The notes below the pieces were generated by a model. That model ran no database searches. It worked only from the letters and a program-made list of their open reading frames with translations, and was not told the DNA's origin. From Anarhynchus alexandrinus (lineage: Eukaryota > Chordata > Aves > Charadriiformes > Charadriidae), in assembly GCA_008711295.1 (NCBI GenBank), contig VUYV01000036.1, forward strand, positions 3,903,562 to 3,967,561: DNA of 64,000 nucleotides. Reading direction: 5' to 3'. The first letter of the stretch is position 1; each line of letters begins with the position of its first letter. Shown piece after piece: positions 35,790 to 46,649 of the stretch. The position numbers and the translations under genes were made by a program.

Positions 35790-36265
35790 GAGAGCCGGTA
35801 AGCAAGCAGAGAGACTGCAGAGGGGAGCTGTAAGAATGATCAGAGGACCAGAAAATGTGATCTCTGAGAAAGGCTGAATGAAGAGATGTTCAGTGTACAG
35901 AGAAAGTCTGAGGGAATAACACGGTATTCAAGCATGTTGAAAAATAAATGTTTCAGAGGAAGGGAAAAAGGATTTTCTCTGTATGCATACAGCACTGAAG
36001 GCAAGAATGGGTAGGCTTAATTGTTAAAAGGGAATTCAGACTGGACAGAAGAAGCAAACTCTAATGAGAAACCCTAAAATATAGTGAAGCACTGGTGTTA
36101 TTACCAGACAAGCCCTGGAAGATTCACTACTGGATACCTTCAAAACCAAATATGTTTGGCAATACCTGTGAGTCACGGCAGAAATGCAGTTGATCCTTCC
36201 TCAAAGTAGGGATGAGTGATCTTTTGAGATCCTTCTGAATTCTTTTTTCTATGATTCAGTCTTCT
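35790..36265 (+). mobile_element. old CR1 fragment, plus strand
   Basis: The segment runs in CR1 sense order. CTGCAGAGGGGAGCTG, then GATCAGAGGACCAG and GAGAAAGGCTGAATGAAG, correspond to the ORF2 end (the RTKMIRGLEHLSYEERLRE region). Next come a 3' UTR-like part (CTGGAAGATTCACTACTGGATACC) and finally GATCCTTCTGAATTCTTTTTTCTATGATTC, the CR1 3' terminus with its CTATGATTC tail at about 36230-36258. It is far more diverged than the other copies and is the only one on this strand. No open frame survives. Confidence 0.7.
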
Positions 36266-39200
36266 GCGACATCACTAAAAACACACCGTGGAACATCACT
36301 GCTTATGGTGAAAGCTGAGAAGGCAAATTAAGTTTAAATTTGGGTCCCTGTTACAAGGAGTCAGTAAAGCAAGAAAATACCAGAATCAACAGCCAGTATA
36401 CTAACTCTATAAATCTTAATGACTTGAGTCAGGAGTGAATGATTTAAAAAAATAAAAAGATACAGTACTGTCTATTGCTCAGTTGTTAAAAGAGACTTCA
36501 AAATTAAAACATGCAGATAAACCATATTTTATACTAAATTTAGCAAATTAAAATGGAATAATTTATTTTATTCTCTGCAAGATAATGTGACATACTTTGC
36601 AAAGCTGGGGTCATGCAAAAAAAATGGGTCAAGCTAACAGTATCAGGAAAAACCTGTCAAATGCACTTACGGAGACAGTTGTGTAAGGAAAAGACAGCGC
36701 CCAGTTTTATCCCTTTGAATATTAATTTTGCTAAAGACCATCCATTATACATGTGACAAGGCATGGGGGTATCCCTTTTCAGAGGGCAGTGGGTGGGAGA
36801 TATGTGGTGTCCACAGGGGCTCTGTGACCCCCAGCACCCTGCAGCAGCCCTACCTTCATTAATGCCACATGAGGCTTCAGGGCTCCTATTCTGCATCCTA
36901 TTGGAAAAGTGAAGGCCTCGCCTAAATTGGTGAAAAGCCATTGAATTTAACTTCGCAGACTTGTGTAAACATTGGTGTCTTAATGGAAAACTATTACCAA
37001 AATGACACTGAAGATTTCAATTCTTTGGAACTGAACCTGCCCAGCATACAAATAAGTAGCTTGCTCTTTTTTGCCTCTGGTCATTAAACTGATCGCGGAT
37101 TCAATCAATGATCCAAAAACTAGCTCTCTTCTGTAAGCTTGTAAGCACCAAGATGACGAGTTTTGTCCATCCAGGTCTATTGACAGCTCTCAGAGCCGTA
37201 GACAACTGAAAACGAGGACCTGCGTCATTTCTTGTTTACATGAACAAGCTCTGGAAATGCATAAGTATGAATAAAATGGACAGGTTTTACAGAAATAGGT
37301 TTATTTTCATGATATCAATGAAGAAACAGACTCTACTTTTTTTTCTTAGCCATGTTAATTTGGCAGCTATAGCAGGAGGAGCTTGTTTTTGTCACCAAAA
37401 TAAGATCCAGCTGAACTCTTACAGGGAGCACGTTACAGATAAAAGCAATTTCACAGTCACATTACAGACTAAAATGGCAGTTGAGATGGAAAGACACACA
37501 TTATGTTAGTAGGAAGAGAAAGCTGGAGGAGAAGTGGCAGAGGTTTCAAAGGAATGTTAGTTAAGGAAAGAGAAAGCAACTCCAGGTTTCCCTAATGGCA
37601 GAAGGAGAAACAACCACCATTTCTTTAGAAGTGTTATAAGACAAAGGTAAACTGAAAAGCAAAGGAAGTGGACCATTATTCTAAGTTGCAACCGAGTGCT
37701 GAAATGGAGGACATAGGACAAAGTCAGGGCAGCAACTGGCTTACAAGCTCGTGGCCACCATCAGCAGAAGCAGCCCAGGACTCAGAACAGACGTGCTGCC
37801 ACAGGGCTCAAGCCACTCATGGTAGCCAGAGATCAGGTGCATTTTCCTTGCAAAGTCCTATGTGAGCCTGCAGTGTTATGGCAAAACTCACCAGATTTCT
37901 TAAGACAGTCACAGAAGTTCCTAAAATTGCAGGCACTTTCAAAAAATCATTGTTGCCAAGTTCCCCAGCTTCGTTTCGAGACTTCCTCTGGGTTTCGGGT
38001 CTGCTGGGAGCTGGAGGAGGAACGTGGGTTTCCTCACTGAGTTACACTCGCCTGTCATCTCTGCTTCTTCTCTCACAGGGGGATGAAAGGTGCCTTTCAG
38101 CCTTTTCAGCCAACCCTAAAAAGTCCTCCTGCAAGGCAGCCAAACGGGCACAGGTTTTCTTACACATGCAAACCTGAAACAGAGTCCAGGCAGAAATAAG
38201 CACAGTACCCCAGACCCTAAATGTCCAGTCCCACTACAGATTGTCACTTCTTCCCAACATAGCCAGACCTTGAACTGTCAACAGAAGATGATAACCAGGT
38301 CATAAGCTGTTATGCAAAAAGGGTCAGCATATTACAGAATCTTATTTTGTCTTATATAAACCACCAAACGTCAGTGAGATTTACAGTAAAATTGTCTGTA
38401 GCTAACTTTCCTTTCACAGGAGAATATGGCAAATAAAGGTAATTGTGCAAAGGCTGTGGTGGGCCATGGGGGGACCACACTGCACTTCTCAATGGGCTGT
38501 CATGGTGGGCACTTGATTCCCACTAGCCCAGGAGTCCTTGCTGCACCCAATGGCTGGTAGATAACTCATGTGAGACCTCTGGTTGGTGTTTATTATCCAA
38601 GACCTTGAAAAACATCAGAAAGACTCATTTGTTAGCACTTTATTAGACATCCTGGTATGCCCTTTCATTAGCTCTTGGAGATGGGAAATACAAGAGAAAA
38701 TTGGTAAAGGAAGAACAACAGAAAATGCCGCTATTGACTGCTTCCCTGTAGGCTTGTTAGAGGAGCAACACATTAAAGGTGATACCTGTCTTAAAATCGA
38801 ACTCTTCCATTGTGCAGCAGTTGTATGAGGTTTTGTCATTCTTCTTTCTGCTACATGAGGCCACCTCAAAGAACAATACTCTGCGGGAGCGTGCATCAAA
38901 TGAACTTAGTTGGGAGTTGCCTGACTTCTCTTCCCCGGCAGGGCAGGGTTCCGGGAACAGAGCATAGCAGAGCAGCTCTGGCATACAATGTCCAACATCC
39001 TGTGGAGACCCCGAGCTAAGTGTCTAAATCCCAGATGTAGTTCACGTAGCTGGTGGTGATACTTCTGTGAGCTAGAGCAAGAAGGGTCCACTGCAGAAGG
39101 TTACAGAACAAGCCTGGGTAAAGAAATATCTCATAAACATTCTGGATTTCTAGTCTTCTTTTAATTTTTTTATCTAACTTTGTCTCTTCTTTTGCATGAA

Positions 39201-42200
39201 AACATTTGATAATATTTAAGAAATACCTTGTTCCCTGAAAATTTAGTTTAATTATAATCAATCTGATTTCCAGATCTGAGTTGATTTTGTTGGGTAAGTT
39301 TGGCCAAAATGAGGGAAGAAGTCCAAAGAAAAGAAAAATCTACCTTTCCCTTCCTATAAGACTTCCATATGGACTTGGGAAACCTGTTTCAAATCCCTGC
39401 TATCACCTCCTGCAGAACAGATTGCATGTAGGATAGTCTAAAGGAAGTTCATATAAGCTGGTCAACACGTTTCCAATTTGTATAAAACATTTACTATTGA
39501 CCAGGGAGGTGACTGGCAGCTGGGCCTCCCCGGGCCATGACCTTGTGATTAGCTCTCTGGCCAACCACAGGCACAAGTGTTTCCCATTTCCTCTAAAATG
39601 GAACTGTTTCGGCAGAAGAGAAGCTTCATAGCACATGGGTTACTTGTATGATCCTGCTAGGAGGACAAAGATCCACTTCAGATCTCTGTCTCTAATCAGG
39701 AAGGTTAATGGTGATCTTATCTCTCAGGTTACCAGCATGTCCTGGCCCTACAGGTATCACCCTTAAGAGCACCTTTTGAAGCTTCTTTGAAACTATTTGC
39801 TAAATTTTGGCTGCTCCCAAATTGTCAATTGTTTTTTTGCTTTTAGGTTTTTTTCTTTTTTTTTAAATGCTCTAACTTAACACCTATCGGCCCCACAAGC
39901 TGACTTTGCTGCATGGTGGCTCATATATGTAATCTCCGATGATTAAAACCCACCTGCTGCAGTATAGCATGAAAGTACAGCTTTCAGGTCATGGGTTAAT
40001 GCTGACTTTTATTTTTAATATTTTTTTCTCCCTCCTTAGGATTTGGACAGAGTAAACATGGGGGAAAAAATTCACAGTTCCCTGTCATATTTGTTGCTCT
40101 ACTTTATCTACTAAAATTTTAGGGAAAGTCATTGAATGTAAATATTGGTATATATTGTATATGGGTTTGGGGTTTTTTTTTTAAGGGTATGCACAGCATC
40201 AGCCTCAAAGTAGCTTTACTAACAGAGCAATCAATAATAATCTCCACCTTTTCTCTATTTTAATTTTTCAGATTGTCTTTAGGTTCATCTGCTTCATCTT
40301 CGGTCCTGCTGCACCCTGTTTCTGCCCCATCTACTGATCCCTAAATATTTATTCTTCCTCTGGCAGTCCTTCTGCCCTTTGGCATCAGGTGCAAAGGTAC
40401 TGGGGATGCTGTAGGGGCCCAGCTGTGAAACACCCTGTTAGGCTTACTGATGTGACGGTGTGGGCTCACCGTGACACTGAATGCAAGCATGAGAAAGAGC
40501 ACGGTCCCCTTGCCTGCATGTTATCCAGAGGTGCAAAGCCACCCCGATAAGCCTTCTGGCACTCTTCCCGGTATCAAGCCAGCAGGCACTTCCCTGCCGC
40601 CCCCCCAGGGGAGGCTGTGCCCCACTGAGCTCTGGCTGAGGACCACTATAAGGAGGAACAGCTCTTCGGCCACCAGCACGGGACCTGCCAGATGCCAGGT
40701 GGGATGGTGAGGATCAGAAGGACAGAAGGTCCCAGGGCTCACCGTCTTACAGTTAAACTGGCCACCGGCTTCTGCCTCTCACGCTTCAGGTTCACCAAAG
40801 GAAAGATATGCAATATTAAATGAGGCAGAAAATAATGGAGCTATTCCATATCTCATTTCCCTATATGTATTTGTATTTCAGAGCTACAGCAGGATCTTAC
40901 TAATGCCAGCATCGCTTAGGGAGCCGTGCTCGGTTCTGCTGCCTTGTGCTCCTCCTTGGCTTTTTGGAAATGCTTTGCACATAAATGCTTTGTACATAAT
41001 GCACTTTATAACTTATATCTGCACTGTGATGAATATTTCCTTCCATTTAAGCCCGGCCTGGGCCTCAGCCGTGTGGATTCTTTTGTGCTGTGACCAGAAA
41101 GAATCCTTTCCTGTGCTTACCTCCGAGAATTCATCAGCACAGCACCGTCTTTTTCATCAACATCACTCTTTAAATATATTTAGAATTGCGTTTCCTTGGT
41201 GGCCCATGTACCCACTGTGACATACCATCATGGAAAAAGGCAAATGCTCTGCTAAAATCTTGATGGTTTATATAGCATGTTTTCTAATGTAGTTGTTCTT
41301 TATGCCATAGCTACTTTGAAGTACCTATTTTGTGACAATGATGTTCTTACCCTAATATGCCTACAAATCAGACACATTTTCATTAGTATGATTCCTAACA
41401 CTGAAATGGGATGTGGCATACACATCTTATTTTTTGCAGATTGGAATTTGAGATTTCTGTCCCCCCAAAAGGGGCACAATGCTTGATGTGCAACAGAAAT
41501 ACAATAGTTGGGCCCACAGAGTATTCAGCCAATTCCTTCAGACAGCCAGGCTGTACTCCACCTGCAGTCACTGTATATCCTTTATCTAAAATTCAGGTGA
41601 TCTTGCTATTATTTAATATCCATAATATTCAATTTTTATATATATATATATACACATACCTACCTAAAGACACTGTTGACTGTTGACGCTGTTGACAACT
41701 GCAAATCATCAAGCTTCATCAGTCCAAATCAAGATCCTAAACACATGCCCATAAAGAGGAATTTGTTTGGGGAACCCTTGATCTGAGTCTCAGTGACAAC
41801 AAGTGAATGATCCAATCAGCTAATTCCCATTTTACGATAATTGCCGAAGAGTTCAAAGCTGCGTGAGGAGTCAACCTCTCCCGCGCCAGTGGAACCACAG
41901 GAGGGTAAGCTGCCTGCGTGCTACCTGTGTGGGTTTTGTAAGATAACAGTTTGTTGCAGGTTACTATGTCTCTGGCTGGCATCGCACCTGGCAAACGTGG
42001 GGTGTTTCAGAGAGTGAGCTAGAAGGAGCGGTGTCAGGGGTGAGTCAGTTGTGCAGGACAACACACATTCTTCATTCCCAGCCTGATGCCTGTTACCCCC
42101 CACTCCAAACCCACTCTCAGCCTCTCCTCAGTCCAGAGGATTGTCACTGAAAGGACTCAGACGAGGCATGCTGCTGCTTGTATAAGTGTTGGTTTGTTTA

Positions 42201-43861
42201 TTTGCCTTCTGAAAAGGAATCCTACTGTCCCTAAATAGATTTGATTTTTTTCCAAAGCTATAAATTCAATTATCCAGCAACATTATCCAGCTGACAACCA
42301 TCAGAAGGGAAACACTGAGTATATTTTCGGAATGAGAAGCAGAAGTAGATTTACTATTTCTTCGTGCTGCAGTATTTTTTCTCAGATGTTTGATGCAGGA
42401 TGGGAGGGATTTAGCTGACCATTGCACAGCCTGGCCTTCTTACCTCTGTGTTGCTGATTCGTCATCTCCTCTTCCTCTAACAAGCTGCTTAGTGGAAATG
42501 AAATGTGGGCTTTTTTTAAGATAGTGATTTTTTCTTTTTTTTTCATATTAGCTTTCCAGACCCTACTTTTAGGTCACTTTCTGGACAGGCAGTTGGAAAA
42601 AATATACCGTCAAACATAGAAGACTATTACTGAGATAACAGAATAAAGCTTAGCCATGGATTTTGGACCTGCATCTGTGAATGACACTGATTTCAGCAGA
42701 ATTGTCTCAAAGAAATACTCGGCTTTTGACAACAATATTTGCTATGAAAGCCAGACTTAGGAACAGCTGAGATACAATTAATCTGTACTATAACTTAAGA
42801 ACAATCATAAAACATATATTTTAGAATCAGTTTTTTTAAACTAATATTTCTTCACACTTTTCTCTCATGACAGAGCACCTAGTCAAATGCTGTTGAAGAA
42901 AAGAGGAAACTTGGTGGAGAACAGATGAATGAGTGAAGGAGAAGGAAATGGTATAAACACAGTAAAAATTCATAAATACAAATCCCTACCTAGCAGACTA
43001 GGTAAAAGCTGTATTTTTGATGATCCTCATCAGACATTCAATTTTATGTCCAGATTTCTCTTATAAGGTAACAGTAAAATCTCTGGTCTACATCACACTT
43101 TGGCCTTATGCTTCTTTGTGCTCAGAGTATTTGCAGGGCCCCAGACCTTGCCCAGATATAGATGTAGCTGTCAAAGACATCAATCGCTTCCAACCTCACA
43201 ATGACTCAGCATCATGAAGTATTTTAAGTATGGCTTTTCTCATGTTGCGAGGCTTATTGATTGTCCCAAGAGATTTTAAAACACCCATGGACTGTCAATG
43301 AGATCCTAGCATCTGTTTCCCTTTTTGTAAGGGCCTTCTAAATGACTTGGACCTTTCAGATAGGAGTGAGGTCTAAATATCCAAAAAGATTTCTGCCATG
43401 TCTGTTTGTGTCCAGATCATCTGCAATGGCAAGAAGGAGAGCACCAGACACACAGTCGCACCTCCTTCCCTTTGAGGGACTGAAGTGGGCCCAAGCTGGG
43501 AGTCTTTCTATTATATCATGCAAAACAGTCTAGCCTGGGGCTTCTGCTTTTAGGGATTTTTGCTGGGTGGTGGTTTGTTTTTTTATTGAGTCAGATTAGA
43601 GAAGAAAAAACAGCTTCTTTTTGAAAAATGGTGACTGAAAAATATAGACAAAAACATGTTTTCTGTAATTTTCATCCTATGCATAGTTTTGGCTAAAATA
43701 TAAAGCAAAAAAATTTTCAGAACCTACATTCTGATGGAGGAAAAAAACCAAACCCACAAATGATAAACATCAGCTCACCTGTTTTTGCAACCTGTGCACA
43801 GACAGCATTTAGCATTCAGACCCTCCCAGAAACCCTCGCAGCATTTTCCTCTGGTTCAAGC
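36266..43861. other. gene-free unique DNA
   Basis: About 7.6 kb without retroelements or genes I can recognise. Frames up to about 105 codons occur at random. G+C-richer patches at 37.7-38.2 and 40.4-40.75 kb have no identifiable coding motif. One (TA)8 repeat is listed separately. Confidence 0.55.
41637..41652. repeat. (TA)8 microsatellite
   Basis: Eight perfect TA units, followed by a CACATACC run that may be its decayed extension. Confidence 0.85.
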
Positions 43862-43910
43862 TCACGGAATCACGGAATTTTCAGAGTTGGAAGGGACCTC
43901 TAGAGATCAT

Positions 43911-43996
43911 AGAATCATAGAATCATAGAATGGTTTAGGTTGGAAAGGACCTTGAAGATCATCGAGTTCCAACCCNCACAGAGGTGAGACTGACAA
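43911..43996 (-). mobile_element. nested CR1 3' tail inserted in copy C
   Basis: AGAATCATAGAATCATAGAATGG followed by TTTAGGTTGGAAAGGACCTTGAAGATCATCGAGTTCCAACCC is a second reversed CR1 3' end with two ATTCTATG tail units. AGATCAT stands on both sides (43904-43910 and 43997-44003), which reads as a target-site duplication of 7 bp taken from the host element. The insert is 86 bp. An N at 43976 lies in its CCAACCC run. Confidence 0.88.
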
Positions 43997-44002
43997 AGAT
44001 CA

Positions 44003-44350
44003 TCTAGTCCAACTCCCCTGCCAAAGCAGGATTGCCGAGAGCACATTACTCAGGACTGCATCCAGGCGGGTCTTGAAAATCTCCAGAGAAGGGGACTCCA
44101 CAACCTCCCTGGGCAGCCTGTGCCAGTGCTCTGTCACCTGAACCGTAAAGAAGTTTTTCGGTGTATTTGAATGGAACTTCCTATGTTCCAACTTGTGCCC
44201 ATTGCCCCTCTTCATTGGGAACCACTGAAAAGAGTCTGGCTCCATCCTCCTTCAACCCACCCTTTAGATACTTGTACACCATAATAAGGTCTCCCCTCAG
44301 CCGTCTCTTCTCCAGGCTAAAGAGTCCCAGCTCCCTCAGCCTTTCCTCAA
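44003..44350 (-). pseudogene. CR1 ORF2 C-terminus remnant, copy C
   Basis: Minus-strand frames give the last part of the CR1 ORF2 product. The frame from about 44350 to 44181 reads [28 protein letters not shown], then a degenerate SVVPNEEG. A second frame, 44245 to 44000, gives [28 protein letters not shown] and FKTRLDAVLS. The two overlap in different frames, so a frameshift lies near 44.2 kb. The catalytic RT palm is absent because of 5' truncation. Not functional. Confidence 0.88.
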
Positions 44351-44749
44351 TCCTGTTTAATTTTTTTTGGCTTAAAAATGCCCAAATCGACAAATAACAC
44401 CCCTTCACCCTTGTAGACAAGCTAACTGCCAAAATAACTATTTTGCCTTCTGTGGAGAAGCCTAGCAGCTCACAGCTCACGGTGGCCACCGAGCAGTGAC
44501 ACTGGATGGTGAGGTGATGGGAGCCGCCATAAAGGCAGCCTGGTTAGAAGGGGAAAATTACTTAACAGAAGAAAATATCTGCTGGAAAAATACTGACAGA
44601 GGAAATGCCTGCCAGCCTGAGAACTGTGATCCTGGGAACCAGGCCTGTGAACCAGAAGTATTCTTGAGAAGCACACAGCTGGCATCTTTGAAGTACAGCT
44701 GGGTACCTAGGAGCCAGAGACATCCAGAGATACCATTGATAACTGCAAA

Positions 44750-45320
44750 AACTGTAACAGCAACTTATCGTCTGAAAAGGTGAAAAATAGTCTGGAAAAA
44801 AGGGGAAAACATCCTGAGAAAGTATGAATCAGTAGCTGCCATTGGCTCTTCTAACTGCAAGAAGAGGAAAACAGTCTGGGAAAATAGAAATTGGTCTGAA
44901 AGAACAGAAAACATCATCATCTATTGGCTGCCCCAGGTGAAAAACAGAAATTAACAGCATCTATTGGCTTCTCAAAGTGGTGGTGTCCTATGCCCTCTTA
45001 TGTGTCTGTGATATGAAAAAGACTTATTTTTGTATCCAAAATGGAGCTGCTTTCTCTATGAGAACTTCCTGTGCTGCATATACTTTTCAAATCCAACCTA
45101 AACAGGTTGGATTCCCCACACAAACTTTCTATGGGATCTTGGACCCTCACTGGGGATGCCTGGCTGACTCCAGCCTCCGTGACGCAGAGCATCTCTGAAG
45201 TGAGACTCTCTCTGTTACACTATTGGTCCCCCTTTTTGCCCCTTCTGGGGTTGGTTTGGTTTGCCCTCCCACTTTTGGGATGGTTTGGCCCTTTCTGAAA
45301 TCTGTCTAATTTGCTTAATA
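44750..45320 (+). mobile_element. LTR-like segment (possible solo LTR of an endogenous retrovirus)
   Basis: Three copies of ATTGGCT (reversed CCAAT box) lie at 44841-44847, 44923-44929 and 44963-44969, the last two inside a longer repeat CATCTATTGGCT. They precede a unique block with a perfect 10-bp hairpin (45090-45113) and then a T/G-rich segment (GGTCCCCCTTTTTGCCCCTTCTGGGG, TTTGGTTTGCCCTCC). This order is like the U3-R-U5 layout of avian ERVL-type LTRs. I see no clear TG...CA ends, AATAAA, target duplication or internal gag/pol, so the call and its limits are tentative. Confidence 0.33.
45090..45113. repeat. perfect 10-bp inverted repeat
   Basis: AATCCAACCT (45090-45099), loop AAAC, AGGTTGGATT (45104-45113). 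In the LTR reading it could be an R-region RNA hairpin; otherwise it is a stand-alone stem-loop. Confidence 0.75.
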
Positions 45321-46635
45321 CTGATATTATATATTCATATAAGTAATCTATCATTAGTATATCTGCTGTTATATTGTTCATAAGTTGCTTCACTAATGAT
45401 AACTTTGTAGTAGTAACCTGTAATAGTATACACCTACTTGGTTGTTGCTATAATACTGATGGTTGCAATAGTTGGCTATCACTATATTGATTTACTATTG
45501 ATTACTGCCATACTTTCTGTTGCTGATAGTAATTTGTAATAGCTTGAGATATTTCCCCAAAAGAGCCAGAGCCAGACGAGTGGAAGCGCTTGTGAGGTCA
45601 ACATCAGTGGTGCTGCGGCACCATGGCCAAGAGGTGAGCTGGGCGCACTGAGAAGCAAACGTGGAAAATGGGAGCACACACACAATGGGAGCAACTATAA
45701 GCAAATTAAAATCAGTCAAAATCTGCAGGATTTCTGCATTCGTGAAATACCTAAGCTTGTTTAATTTTACAGGAAAAGCTTTGGAAATGGCAATGTGGAG
45801 AAGCTGGGACAGGGAAAATTGGTGAGTGCTGCTGGGAAAGGATGGCTGGACTTAGTGTTCTACTCCACTACATATGTGCATTTCATGAAAGGAAAAAATG
45901 ATCTCCATCTGGATTTAACTCTCCTTTTGCTTCTCTTACACCAGTACAGGTATGAAAGCAATTTATTTGCAATGTCAATTTACTTGTAGTTCTCAAGCCC
46001 AGTTTTACTGCTCGTCTGGTAGTTGTTTATATGGGCAGTTGCTAGGGAATAGAGAACGAATTGTCTTCATCTCAGCATGTGGAAAATCAAAACCTTGCTG
46101 CTGCCTTTGAAGGTCTATAGCAAAGGCAAGTGTAGGAGATAGGAGAGAATGAGCTTTAGGGCATCCGAGCAAGAGCATTGCTATGAGCTGATGGAGATAA
46201 GATGATTATTTCACTGTCCTCCTCCTCCCAGCAAAGGTAAAAAAAGGTTTTGTCTAGAGCAGCTTGGAAGGGGGCTGTTTTTCTCCTAAGTACACTTTTT
46301 ATCTTTTTAAAGAAAAATCTGAACCTGAAACGTTGATGTTTGCCTGTACCAAAGGTGCCTGCATGGTTCAAAGGTGTTGCTGCAGAGGGGCTCTCCTCTG
46401 TTTGCTCCTGGCTCTTCCCCCATGCACTCTCTCTCCTTCGCAGAGATGCCAGAGCAGCACCCTTGCCACACTGCATGTCGGGAGATACCATCATCCGAAG
46501 GCTAGGTGAGGAGAGCAGAGGCATGAGACAGCCAAACAGTGGCTCCCACAAGCCATTGGCAACAGCGCCGAATAAAGTTTTTCCACACACCTGGCTAAAA
46601 TGTCTTGACTTTTACCATTCAGTTTTAGGTAGAAG

Positions 46636-46649
46636 AAAAAAAAAAAAAA
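46636..46649 (+). repeat. poly(A)14 tract
   Basis: Fourteen A in a row. No SINE or retrocopy body recognised beside it. Confidence 0.85.

Larger units (their letters stand above)
43862..44358 (-). mobile_element. CR1 3' fragment interrupted by another CR1 (copy C)
   Basis: The reversed CR1 3' end starts at ACGGAATCACGGAATTTTCAGAGTTGG and runs into GAAGGGACCTCTAGAGATCAT. It is then broken by an 86-bp CR1 tail and resumes at AGATCATCTAGTCCAACTCCCCTGCC. The rest is the end of ORF2, up to about 44358, where it is 5'-truncated. Its sequence type (TCAGAGTTGG, CTAGTCCAACTCCC) differs from that of the insert, so two subfamilies are present. Confidence 0.92.

Noticed and set aside
40446..40474. GTGACGGTG...CACCGTGAC inverted repeat
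   Set aside because: Imperfect arms (one mismatch) and short; within chance.
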